DNA from: Leptasterias polaris
Taxonomy: Eukaryota > Echinodermata > Asteroidea > Forcipulatida > Asteriidae
Direction: 5' to 3'
DNA length: 64,000 nt
NCBI GenBank assembly: GCA_037783415.1
Contig: JAZGTN010000022.1
Coordinates: forward strand, 4,774,001 to 4,838,000
In this document: piece after piece, positions 34,304-46,330 of the stretch
Layout of the letters: every line of letters starts with the position of its first letter
Numbering within the stretch: the first letter of the stretch is position 1
Notes under the pieces: model-generated
What the model saw: only the letters and a program-made list of their open reading frames with translations
Told to the model about the DNA's origin: nothing
The model's database searches: none
Program-made: the position numbers and the translations under genes

Positions 34304-34620
34304 GGGAACGTCTACCCTTTGGTTTCTGGAACCATTCGATTGTTTTAATCCTATATATATACAATAAAACTAAAATTCATTCCAAAAGGTGCTATTGTTT
34401 TTGAGATATCGCCGAAAATCCGGAGCGGTTTATGTGCACGAAGGAAGAATAATCCGTAAATGGAATACACAATCGGATTAATTTTGGTGGATAAAAACTG
34501 ATACCTTTTTACATAACCACGCTACTTTGAAGTGAAATTCGATTCTCAAAATGCTCTATACCATCGAAAGCTTGCCATTATTTTTAAGAGTGATTACCAA
34601 ACGTATACTTTCCCTTTAAA
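34298..34620. mobile_element. TTAA-type MITE (TTTAAAGGGAACG family), abutting the previous one
   Basis: Starts TTTAAAGGGAACGTCTACCC, ends ACGTATACTTTCCCTTTAAA. Shares the TTTAAA junction with the element at 33926-34303. Confidence 0.82.
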
Positions 34621-36156
34621 CCTCAAACCCTGATCTATTGATGCACTTACAGCCCTTGATACGGTCCCCTCAGGGGTGTATAGAAGATCTGGAGATAAAT
34701 GGGGCATTTGATCCAGCGATAATTGGAACATATTGTACTGCCAAATTCATCGAATTTATTCGAACATTTAAAATGATCGTAACGCAAAACTAAATGGAGA
34801 AGCTGAGCACACCACCTGTGTCCCCCCATCACCTCACGGAATTTCATTTTCAATTTGTAATTTTTTTATTATGAATGCTTAACTAGAAGCTACCTATGTA
34901 ATTGATTTCATTAAAGGGAATGCAGAAAACAAATGAATGCGTCGTGTGGTTACCCAACTGGGAATCAACAATGAATGAATTTATATAATAATTGAATCTT
35001 TGAACAAAGATTAAAAGCATTTGCAGTTTATACCGTATTGAACATAAATGAAAGCAACTTAATTGTTTAAGCATTTCAGTCAAGATTGAGCCACTGTGCA
35101 TTTGTTTGGAGTAGGTTACCCTGTCAATTTCTCAAAATGAAATAATAAATATGCAAAATGAGATTTGCTCTCCTTACATGGTTCGCAGAAACTTTCTGTG
35201 CTATTTATCCTATAAGTAACCGTCATTAATTAAAACAATTAAACATGCACTATTTGGAGGTATACAAAAAACGTATAAAGCTCAATCATGTAGTTTTTGG
35301 CATCGTTCACTGACTAATAATTTTATCTGCGTCATGTCAGATTTGTTCTCATGGTTATATAACTTTGTTTCCGAATCAGTGGCTTTGATAGTGGCTATGA
35401 CAACGTGGCTGAACGCAGCCGTATAGCCGGAGTTACTTGATTCAGCCACAACGTAACTTTAATAGTTATCGTGCATCAGCGCTCTGCGATCACCCACACA
35501 CCCTGCCACTGGAATCGCGGTCCCTGGATATTAAGGTTGCGAGCATAATGCTGCCGTCAGATCTCTCGAACCGCCATGTAAAAAGTACAGGTTGGTCGAA
35601 GGGGTAAAAATACCGTCCGACCGATCAGACCATTGAGATGCCACTGATCATAAAGAAACAGTAGATTGACTGGGCAGAATATTCCCTCTGCTTCTGACAT
35701 GTTAAACTGGAATTTTAGTGTGATTGGGGAGTTGGGGGGTTGGGGGTGTTCTCTTGTTACGCAAAGCTACAGTTACCATGGTTACAGGGTATCATTATTA
35801 CCCAAGAGGTACCGGTAGATTAAGAATCATTGATACACTCACTGCTGGGAGAGTAGAGTTACAATCTGAGAGGAAGTATAATGCAAACGAGTGTTAACAA
35901 CCCCGTAATACACGATCATGTAACACGCCCTCCCAAAATATTCGCAACATATTTGCACTTTACAGATTTGAACTTTTCTTGTAATTAAATTGCTGCCATT
36001 TTGTCTTTCAATTTCTTTCTTATTTTTCATGTTAATTTCTTATTCTCCCGTGAAATAAAATACTTATGTCTGAAATACTAAAAAGGTTTTAAAAATTATT
36101 CAAAGAGCCCCAAATCACACAGCTCTCTGTTGCAGTCACTCTGTGGACAATCCTTT
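34621..36156. other. No recognisable feature
   Basis: Unassigned DNA. Confidence 0.4.
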
Positions 36157-36260
36157 GTTCTATACACTTAAGAAAAATCATGTGTTCTATACACTTAAGA
36201 AACACTGTGTGGACGTGTGTAAGTCCACATAGTGGTTCACGTTCCCACACTGTGTGGACC
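36157..36260. repeat. Short direct repeat followed by a hairpin
   Basis: GTTCTATACACTTAAGAAA occurs twice, 25 bases apart. Then CACTGTGTGGAC and GTCCACATAGTG form a 12-bp hairpin, and CACTGTGTGGACC recurs at about 36248. Confidence 0.75.
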
Positions 36261-38254
36261 TCTTTTGTTCTCAGGTCCACAGTTCCAATGTAACACTTAA
36301 ATACATTTGCTTATTGCTTATTTCAATCGCAACAATCAAAACAAGCTCGATATCAACGTACAACATCCCCGTTTTCATTAAAATGTAACCACTGAAATTT
36401 GTCCAAAAAATCAACACACGTTGGTATGTGTACATGTTGAAAACTATAGAGGGTTTGGGAATAATGTTCTATTTACCCCAAACATAATATTGTAAATTAC
36501 CATTAAGGAAAACATTTATATTTCCAAGTAACAGGATATGACATAAAAGACAAGGCTGTCGTTGCCTGTCAACTTATAATAAGCTGTTTGTACCCTTACA
36601 CTTACAGCAAAGCAACACATACGCAAAAAAACAAAAACAATGTTTTACTTTTCCCGATACTCAATCGATTTCAGCTCGACCAACAAGCAACCTTGCTCCG
36701 TCCAATAAAATAACAAAACACAGGTTGTGACGCACACGCATACATAATGGCAGCAATAAACTGAACAAGAACACACCCTTGTAAATGTCTTCGTCATCGG
36801 AAAAAAAAACCTCTTGAGGTAAGCTGTTGCCGCAATCTGAATTCTACGGCACGCTGTGATCAGTTAAACCAACTCTTGTACATCCACGCCGCCGACGATG
36901 CCACGGAACGGCGATCGTCTTCAAATTAGTGGCCTGGATTTCTGGGTAGTAAGACGGCTACGTATCCCTAGGGACCACCCTGAGATGTCAGCATGCCACC
37001 ATGCTCAATCCACCTGTCTCTTTAACCCCCCTGAAAAAAACCCAATAAAGCCGCATTGACGGGTCCAGCGGATTATGCCAAATCAGATGGATGTACATGA
37101 CAGTACACGGGCGCAGCGGCGTTGTAGCAATGCACATTTCACGCTGGATAAAAAACACTGCAAGGCGAATTCCTCCATAAGAAATAATGTAAATACTACA
37201 CTCTAAATATCAGTTTAGTTATTGTGCTGAAGTTCAGGGATATCCCATATCTGTGGCATTATTGAATGCAACCATTTAAAGAATTAACACACAAATCTGC
37301 TCTTCTGCAGTTGCAGGTTCTGGGCTTAAGGTTCTTGATATGGGTCTCGTATATGCAAAGGTGCCCCACATCGAACCCGGCATAGAATAGCCAATAGCAG
37401 AACTGACTATGCGCAAGTTATTATACAAATTTGGCGCAAAACTCTAAAATAATATTCCGTAAACTGCAATGACGTAGAAGCGTGAAAGGGCAAAATTGTG
37501 TTTAAGATTGACTCTACTTAAAGTGTATGCATAACATTGTTAAGAGTAAAAATATTAATGTTCATAGATTTTATTAAACAACTTATGCCTACATGATAAA
37601 GATTGTCATGGTGGAAACTTCCTTTCGTAAATACAGACCAGCTGATTTACAATGCAGTAGTGGTTTAAATAATGCATCCTTCGATTACTAAATAACAAAT
37701 ACTGTAATAACATTTGTTATTTAGGCTAAGAGTAAGAGTAGATGGCTGCAAAATGCAAATCATTTTATTAAAAAAACAACACCCGTTTCTATCATAGATT
37801 GAAATGGCTTCTCGTTTTGTTTTTACCTTAAAAAGAACATATATCCATATACAAATTTTAATTTATAATTTAAAAAAACGTTACCATTCTGTAGAAAAGA
37901 ATATATTCTGCAGAGATTTCTCAGATTGTAGAGCAATCGCTCTGCAGACAGCAGCACTATACAGAAGATACCCTGTTAAACGTTCTTTAGGTGTTAGATC
38001 AACCGCTTAAACAAGAGCATGTTTCAAGCCAGTAGCCTATCTTATTAGAATGCCCATTTAAGTTACACTGTCTGTTTAATTTATGCAGAAATGCAAATTT
38101 GCAACACAAACCATTATTAGTACCATGTCGGTCTCTCAATGTATAGGCACCAAAACATTGTTGAGAAAACAGCACGGATTAACTACACCTAAAACGCATA
38201 TGAAAATATGAATAAAACATTGCGCATGATATTACATGCTATGGCCATGGGTGG
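36261..38254. other. No recognisable feature
   Basis: Unassigned DNA; no gene, RNA or strong repeat seen. Confidence 0.4.
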
Positions 38255-38640
38255 TTAAAGAGACCGTTGCCTTGGATTGGACGCTTTGCGCTATATAAAA
38301 GTGTTTGAAAGCATTTATTATGAAATTGATGGTTGGAAAGATGTTTCAAAAGTAGAATATAATGATCCACACACAAATATGCCTCGAAAGTGTGTGGTTT
38401 TCCTTTGACTTCGTGAAATAACACGGTCCGCCATTTTGTGGAGTCAAATAATTATTTGGTTCAACAAAATGGCAGACCGTGTTAGTTCACGAAGGAAATG
38501 TAAAAACCACACAATTTCGAGGCACATTTGTGTGAATCATTATATTCTACTTTTGAAACATCTTTCCAACCACGTTCATTTCAAAACAAACGCTTTTTAT
38601 AGCCCAAAGCGCCCAAACCAAACGCAACGTCTTCCTTTAA
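38255..38640. mobile_element. Fold-back MITE, second copy
   Basis: TTAAAGAGACCGTTGCCTTG at the left and CAACGTCTTCCTTTAA at the right, with the same arm sequence as 8268-8659 (AAAAGTAGAATATAATGATC, AACACGGTCCGCCATTTTGT). The arms are more diverged. Confidence 0.88.
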
Positions 38641-39309
38641 CGTCCGCCACACTCAATAAACACAAACATAACGCTGTTACACTGAAACCCAAAACTCTAA
38701 AATCTCCTGCAGCCATGATAAGGTTTCAATCTTATCGAACAATTCTCCAACATTTATCCAAATGGATAGGATACCCTTATCAGGTGCTATCCTAAAAGGT
38801 GAACCAAGACCTCCTAAAATATCAACTCTTTTCTTTATTGTCAGAACTCTGACTGGACCATCTGGAAATCTAATTAAATTGGAAACCCTACTCAAATGTA
38901 ACCTTTAGATGCAGTTTGTATTGCAGGATTATAGACGCTCGACAGGGAAACGTGTGGAAACTATACTGTAAAAAGGTGGTCATCTAATTATCAAGACAGC
39001 TCTGTGTTTAGTTAATTAGACTCTTCTTTAAATTCTTAAAAACAATGTTCCGTTCCTCCTTCTACTCAGCTATTCAAAATAGTAGCCTGTATATTCATAC
39101 TTTTATATATACTTTTTTAAATACTTGTTTATATTTGTGAACCCTTCCATGTATTAAAGCTCTGGCATACGGGATGTGAAACTGATAAGATAACGTTCAG
39201 ACATTCGACTAGCTTAACATCTGAACAATAGAAGAGCTACAAATGTGACCTATCCCTAGTGTTCTACAAATAACAATGTATGGAGCAACCAGCCAGTGTG
39301 TCTACGGAA
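38641..39309. other. No recognisable feature
   Basis: Unassigned DNA. Confidence 0.4.
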
Positions 39310-39520
39310 AACATGTTTTGGCAAAACGTAGGGATGAGCTAATGATTTAACCAATCATTGTACAGAGCTGAAAACATTTTAACCAATCATAGAGAAAAGC
39401 TAAAGACTTGACCGATTAATGCGTTTAAAGAGCGAGTCGAATAGCCACAGTGTATGAGGGTCTGACCAATAACTGCACAGAACTGAACCCTTTTGACCAA
39501 TCATATTGCAGAGCTACGGC
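39310..39520. repeat. Degenerate ACCAATCAT / AGAGCT repeat
   Basis: AACCAATCATTGTACAGAGC, AACCAATCATAGAGAAAAGC, GACCAATAACTGCACAGAAC and GACCAATCATATTGCAGAGC recur with irregular spacing of about 30-60 bases. Confidence 0.65.
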
Positions 39521-41031
39521 TGTTTGATCATATTATGGCTGGTGTCAGTGATGACAAATTTTTGATGAATATTTGTCCACACAAATCTTTGTGCCAAAGA
39601 AAGACACATTGTAGCCGAAGATTCTTTTCCCCGAAACAAAAACATTATTTGAAAACTGGTGTTGAGTGCATCTGAAACAAAAATGCTTAAAATGGGTTTA
39701 TTAATTTTCATAAAACCTGGCCTTTATTATAAATAGCCTAGCAAGGTAATTTGAACAGAAAGGATTTCTAAATGAAAAGAAAATGTTTTTCTCAACAGAT
39801 TTGGCTTTTGTTGCAGTGATCTTCCAACAATTACTAGATGAACAACCCTTCATTACACTTTTTCTGTTTTTAAATTGTTCAAGTTTACTCATCGCCTCAA
39901 ATAATGCCCCACACATAAAAAAAGAAGAAAGATAATCAATCATTGACTACCAAGCTGTCAAATTTGGGAATGTTTAAGAACACCCGCTAGATATTTGCGC
40001 AGGACAAACCAATTTTATTTTGACTAACCCATTATTCTGACTGTGTTTTACAATTCCCAAAGGTAAATATTCGCCGGGACTTCAGAATCCACTCTCTCGG
40101 GGTAGATCAAGCAGTTTAAAGATAGCCTTTTTGATCGCTGTCTGTGAATAAGGTAAAATAATTACGCGCTCGGGGGTTTTCGGAGCTGGGGATTTCTCAG
40201 TCTGTTTATCCATAGAGGAAGTCAATGGCTTATCTGTGGCTCCGTCACAAATGTAATGGGCGTCCCTGATTTTGATAGACTTAAAATATGAATTAATTAA
40301 ATGTGTTATACATGAATGGTAGAGCTGATAAACTAGTCGCAGACAGATTTCATGTTTTGTGTGATTAACCAATTATGCATGAAATAACAAACCTGAAAAA
40401 ATGTGGGTTTAATCCGTCGTTTAAATCAGGAGAAAATCGTGAAAAACCATGCTCGATTTTCAGCATGTAAACACATTTCCTTAAGTTTGGTTGAAACAAT
40501 CAAATCAGCATGTTGTTGTTGTTGTTGTTTAGTTGTTTGGTTTTGAGGTTTTTTTATTTTTTATTTTATTTTTATTTTATTTTTTTATTTTTTTTGGGGG
40601 GGCAGGTTTTCAGATATAGTTTTCTCGAATATGACTTCATTTCAGAGGGAAATATTTCACAGAAAAGAAATGGTTCTTGTATAAACTTCGCAATCAGTAA
40701 GCTTTCAGACTAAAAACCAAACAGTGATGTTTCTTATCCTTAAAAATCCTGTGAAATACTTTGTAAGTATGTTTAGTCTGGCTTGAGTAATATAACTCCA
40801 ACTAGAGGTATAATATATCACAGGTGTTTGGAATATCAATTTCATTCCCACACACTTAAGACCATGCAATCTTCGCTGACAAAAAAGCGGCCTTGTACAT
40901 TCACAGGGCCGTTCTGGCAGCCACAAAATTGCACCGGTCAGTTGGGCAGTTGTACATTATGTGCCATAATTTCCCCACAAAACACAAGCGGGTTATAAAA
41001 GTAACACTTAGCTGAACATGTTTTGCTATGT
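39521..41031. other. Unassigned DNA
   Basis: Includes a T-rich TTTTA stretch at 40550-40600 and an unrecognised minus-strand frame at 40082-40372. Confidence 0.4.
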
Positions 41032-41185
41032 TCTCCCCCTTTCTTCATATCAAAAGTTGATACATAATCAGACAGTGCAATCTCTTTGACAACTTCCATT
41101 GAATTGTCTACAATTCGTGCGGGCAGAAGTCCAGGCTCTGTGGCTCTTTGTTTAACATGTGATGTCACAGGTTCCATGTCACTTA
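41032..41185. repeat. Dispersed repeat, second copy of 17465-17650
   Basis: TCTCCCCCTTTCTTCATATC, CAGACAGTGCAATCTC, AGAAGTCCAGGCTCTGTGGC and ACATGTGATGTCACAGG in the same order as the first copy. Confidence 0.75.
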
Positions 41186-41931
41186 TAGGCCTATGGTCTT
41201 AAACACTTGATAAATTACATCTGGTTTTCTTTTCTTTTTTCATCAGTTGGTTAAATTTTTTATAAATGCCAAATATTAACATTTATACAATTTCACGGGT
41301 ATTTTGTCTTTCGGCCTCGTGTTGGGTAATTTTTTCATTATAATAATTCGGACTAAATGTTTAGGGACAGCTTTCTTACACGTGACAGTATATGTAATAC
41401 GGAGATATTTCTCGTGTGCAATTTGGTTTCGGGTTTTTATACTGCAAGAACTCTGGTGTTAAGTTGATTCGTTCAGTATCCTGTAGCGAACGTAGATGGG
41501 TGTATCTCTGACACCAAACACTGTCACCGTCAACACCAACATGGTGTTAATTACCACCAAGACGTTGAATCATTTTCTTTTAAAAAAACCTAACACTGTT
41601 GGCAGTTCAAACATCCAAGGTTTGTATTTACAAGGTTACACACATCCTGGTTTGCTATTGAAATAATATTAATTCAAAGTTAATGTTCAGTAATTAACAA
41701 GGTGTCAGTGTTGTACATAATTATAGATAACGAAAGATTCAATTTCACAGCAGTCTAATAAATACTTCAAATTACAATTTTAACTGTGAAGATCCGATGC
41801 TGAACCTTGTCGCAAATTGTCTCGTTTCCTGCAAAACCAACTCTGTTCATATTAAACAAGGAATGGTACAAGTATAGTTTGTGTAAAGAGTTCAAACTTT
41901 ACTTATCAATTTTTTATAACACATTTAAAGG
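41186..41931. other. No recognisable feature
   Basis: Unassigned DNA. Confidence 0.4.
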
Positions 41932-42260
41932 CAGTTTATACTTTTGGTAAATGTCAAAGACCAGTATCCTCACTTGGTGTATCCCAACATATACATGAAA
42001 CAACAAACCTGTGAAAGTTTAAGCTCAATCGGTCATTGCATGCAATCACCAGAAAAAAAGGTGGGAAAAAGTGTTTTCACTGTTTTCAAACATCGAGTTT
42101 TTGACTCATGAGATCAAAACTAATTGTTTTACTCATTTCTCAAAAACTATAGCATTTAAAGCAAAAATATTTCAAAGGGAGTTTCCCATCATGACCATCT
42201 TTATACCATGTAAGTTATGTGTGAATCTGTGAACATTACAAAGTTACAAACCAATGAAGA
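41932..42260. mobile_element. TTAA-type MITE (TTTAAAGGCACTG family), right end lost
   Basis: TTTAAAGGCAGTTTATACTT, CACTTGGTGTATCCCAACAT, TCAATCGGTCATTGCATGCA and TTTCTCAAAAACTATAGCAT. The distal terminus is not recognisable. Confidence 0.75.
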
Positions 42261-43194
42261 TTTCACAAATAAGAGCGTTTCATACAGCAAACACGTTACA
42301 GTTTGAGGGTGTTATTCACTTCTACAAATGGTACAAATTGCTAGCCTATAATTTCCCAAAAGATCCAATCTTTTCACCAGAGAAATGTTTCTCAGGCGAA
42401 TAGTTGCAAAATTCAAATCAATGGGAAGTGAGACATATATATTTATTCTGACAGCACTGATATCTATATACAATGTATTAAACTTTAGAAACAGGCTACA
42501 TCCGTCATTAAACTAACCCAAAGAAGGTAGTACCCGCACAGCCAACGTACCTGGAGAAAGCATTATATATTGGATTGTGCTTGATAATTAGATTTGGGTA
42601 TTTTCAATTTGGTTGCATATTGAACAGCCCTGGTAATTACATAGATAAGATGGAAATTACAGATTGGCAACGATGAAGCCTCGATGTTGAATTCTATTCC
42701 AATCACTTAAAGACCATCCTAAGACTAGGTAGGTATTTTTGATTAAAGAGTGCATCAGGGGGTCTTGCGTCAGTAGGGGCCTAATTTGGGCGAACGTGAC
42801 AATTTGTTGGGGAAAAAAAAACATTTTCATGATTCGAATTATTCGATGGCATTGCTCCGGCTAAACTGTCACTGAACTCAATTTTTTAACACAAAACCAA
42901 ATATTTTCGACTTCATTTGTTTAAAAAAAAAATAGCTCACATTAGAGCATTTATAAACAATTAAGTAATCTAACTCAGTTCAATATTTAAAAACAAAAAC
43001 AAAATTAAGCGAGTATTACTTTAAAAATAAATTATTTTCAAGAAAAGTACCGACATTGTTCTTCTGGTTGACGGACATGCTGTCGGAAATGTGTTTTTTT
43101 TTTACCAGGGAATGTTACATCACAATAGATTTTCAATCACAGAGACTGAGTTGTCTTTAACTGCGACTGACTAATGCATAAACAAAAAGTACGT
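42261..43194. other. No recognisable feature
   Basis: Unassigned AT-rich DNA. Confidence 0.4.
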
Positions 43195-43470
43195 AAAACA
43201 CTACCGGGTCGGAATTGACCCGTATACGGATCCCGGGGGCCTGATCCATTTCTGGGCCAAAATCTGTGTTAAAAAGACCCTGAAATTGGTCAAAATGACG
43301 CAGAATCTGAGTTAAAAATACCCTGAAATTTGTCAAAATTACGCACAAATCCCATATTGACCATTTTCCGGTGTCACGTACTGCCGTGCATGCTAAGGCC
43401 CGGCTACGTCACCCAGATTGCTCAATACGCCGGATCGCTGAGGTCGTGACACCGGGTCAGCCTGACTCAA
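43195..43470. mobile_element. GGGTCA-type element, decayed
   Basis: ACTACCGGGTCGGAATTGAC at the left; repeated GAAATTGGTCAAAATGACGC and GAAATTTGTCAAAATTACGC words; CACCGGGTCAGCCTGACTCA at the right. Confidence 0.55.
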
Positions 43471-44520
43471 AAATCATTTTGAAGCTATTGTCGGCCGACC
43501 AATGATTGTCTGAACGATTGATTTTTTATTCAACAAGGTCTGTCTGACAGCTTTTAAAAAACTGTCACCGTAGCTGTCATTTTTCGCGGAGGCCACGGAC
43601 GCACAAGTTTAACCGGTCGGTGGAACGACAAATCATATTAAATCCTACCCCACAAATCCACATGTTCTCGACTCAAAAAAAAACATTTACCAACAGTTAA
43701 ATTATCCTTTAAATGCTGCGATCATTTGCAGCAGCGTTAGTGCAAGCCGCTTGCGGCGGCAAGAACAAATTGATGAGAACAAAAACGAAATATGTATTTT
43801 GCACTCAACGCAGAGCAATTAATATCTTTGGTTATGACTGGAAGCATCAGGTGGTCCATTGAGCTTTAAAGACAAATACTGAATAATCGTCTAGCTCAGG
43901 AACCTTAAGCCTGAAGCCATGTAACTCATCTAGTACGTGTAGTCTCTTATAAGAACCCTTTACGAGTACACCATTAAGAAGCCACAGCCCAAACATCCAA
44001 CGTAACCCAAGAAGAGCAAACCGACAAGGGCATTAATGCATTATGTGTGTAAATTGTCCAAGTACATGCCGCTCTTCAACCTCTGAAGAGCTCTTTTGTG
44101 AGATGGAGACCCGGCCGTAAATTTGCGCCATAAATGCGCGGGGGAATCTTAGAGAGAGAGAGAGAGGTGGGAGGGAAAGAGGGTGGGGGGGGAAGACCTG
44201 ATGGGCACCATAGCTAGCTGTAAGTGTAACGACATCGGAAATTGCTTTCTGCCGACGACACTTTGTTTTTCCTAAGCGAAGCTACAAAGTGGCAGTGTGA
44301 TCAGACTGGCCTGTTGATGGTGGAAACCGAGATTGGTTTCTAAGGTCAATTATGACTTGAACTAAAGAGCGCGAAAGGGTTAAGTGAATGATGTGCCCAC
44401 TCAACAAGCTTGACATGCTAGCCTTTTGTGAGTCGCTGGCATCTTCATCCTTGGGAAGCATTCGGATAAAACAAGGGTGGAATTTATAAATGTATACATG
44501 TATACAAGTCAAAGTGCTAC
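43471..44520. other. No recognisable feature except a GA tract
   Basis: Simple GA/G-rich tract at 44151-44193; otherwise unassigned. Confidence 0.4.
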
Positions 44521-45839
44521 ATACACTGCAAAAACGTTGGTCAAATCATTTGTCGGGCAAAGTAACTTCCACAATTATTGGTCGATAATTGCCCAACGAA
44601 AGCAATAATTGGTGTTGTTGGGCAAACATTTTGTTTGCCCATTTTTTGTATAAGAAGCGGAACAAAAGTTGGGCAAGTGTTGGCCAAATATTTCGTAATC
44701 TGAATTCATCATAATTGTTGGTTACACTTTTGCTTATGTATTGGGCAACTTTTTGGTAATTTTAATTAATCTCGATTGTTGGTTAAAATTATGCACATTA
44801 GTTGGGCAAAATCGTCCGATCATGCGCACTACGATCAAAGAGTTGTCCAAGAACTGGGCACATTTTACCCCAAAGTTGGGCATTGTTCCCGCCAAACGCC
44901 GTGTGTGTGCATTAAAAGCATAAAAACGATATTTTCCAACATGGCGAGTGGAGGAGTGGCTGTGACTGTGTCGTCTCTCTTAAACGAGCGGGGTTGCCCA
45001 GTGGTTATAGATCCACATTGAAGGTTAGTTTTTAACTAAAAATGAAGTTGTGTTTCCTATTCAGTCGTACATAGTCGTCGTGACAGTTGCAGAGCAAGCA
45101 ACACAGTGACACTACCGTTGAATTATTTTCAGTTTTATCATGCCATTATGTGCAACGCCGCGGCCCGTGGCATGTATGCGTGTATGTTGTGTTGTATGTA
45201 TGTGTAGTACATGTACATGTATGACAATACATGCATGGAACTATCACTGCATTGCTTGCGCTGCAACTGTCACGACTGTGTACAACTGAACTGGAAACAA
45301 ACTTTGATTAGTTAAAAACTAACCTTCCAAGACATCTACAAATGGGCACCCTCACGTTTTTCAGAGAGACGCCAAGGTCACAGCTCGCCACCGTTTGCCA
45401 TTGTGGAAAAGATCGTTTCTATGCCTGCCATGGTTTTACGACGTATCACAGGAGGAACTGTGAATCAAAGGGTTAAATAATATTTGGTTTAATTTTAACC
45501 AACGGTTGGCAAAAAGTGTGCCCAATGTGAATGGGTAATATTTTGCCCAAAAGTTGGATGAGTTGACTATTCGCCCTTAATTGGGTAAAAAGTTGGGCAT
45601 TATTTTACCCAATTGATAATTTATTAAATACCCAGAAAATGGGTAAACAAAAAATTACCCAACTGTTGGCTACCAAAATATACCCAACTATTGATGAGGA
45701 AATATTACCCAATTATTTGGCAATCAGAGTGCCCAACTGATATGGGGAAAAAAGTACTTAAAAGATGGGCATGTTGATAGTTTAAGCAACGTTGGGTAAA
45801 AAATTGGGTAAATTTTTCCCCATTATTTTTACAGTGTAG
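44521..45839. mobile_element. 1.3-kb element of TTGGGCA / TTGGGTA words with an internal hairpin
   Basis: Ends ACACTGCAAAAACGTTGG and TTATTTTTACAGTGTAG are imperfect inverted repeats. Outer parts contain many TTGGGCAAA (left) and TTGGGTAAA or TTACCCAA (right) words. The centre has a large hairpin (45018-45335). A short ATG frame (44941-45021) reads MASGGVAVTVSSLLNERGC and ends at the hairpin. No transposase. Confidence 0.65.
45018..45335. repeat. Imperfect hairpin, arms about 85 bp
   Basis: GAAGGTTAGTTTTTAACTAA at the left pairs with TTAGTTAAAAACTAACCTTC at the right. Further in, CGTGACAGTTGCAGAGCAAG pairs with CTTGCGCTGCAACTGTCACG. The loop contains TACATGTACATGTATG. Confidence 0.85.
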
Positions 45840-46204
45840 CTATTTGGAAAAGCATAAACTTCACGAGTGACGAGAATTTCTTTAAAACAGAAGCCAGTGT
45901 TTCCAATGAAATAGCATTAAACAGTTAGGTATTGTTTACAATATTCATTCGCACTACCCTGGCTTTAAAAACAGGGTAGGGCCTATAATTCCATTGAGAA
46001 TAACATTTCGGCAATGACAGGACGATACCAACTTGACATCAAATATAAATTTCCGCATCCAACACACCCAGTTTTTTTGAGTTCATAAAAAAACCGTGAC
46101 ACAAAACCTTTAAAGTTTAAGAAATACAAAAAATGTAGAATATAAAAATTCTCAATTATGATTATTTATTTTTTTACTAATTCGTTATAAAGCAAACCTG
46201 GGTT
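45840..46204. other. No recognisable feature
   Basis: Unassigned DNA. Confidence 0.4.
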
Positions 46205-46330
46205 TACAAGGAGGCCACTGATGTCTCCTGTACTATAATTTATGTTGCTACAGCCAAGATTTTCCAATGGAAGTTCCCTTTGCAGAATCAAAATGGCCTT
46301 GCCACCTTCAATAATGAAATTTCAGGCCCC
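46205..46330. repeat. Dispersed repeat, paired with 55000-55165
   Basis: GGAGGCCACTGATGTC, AAGATTTTCCAATGGAAGTT, CCCTTTGCAGAATCAAAATG and GGCCTTGCC are shared, in the same order, with 55000-55165. Confidence 0.7.

Noticed and set aside
40082..40372. 96-codon minus-strand frame ending KTPERVIILPYSQTAIKK and beyond
   Set aside because: Plausible-looking composition but no family recognised and no supporting signals.
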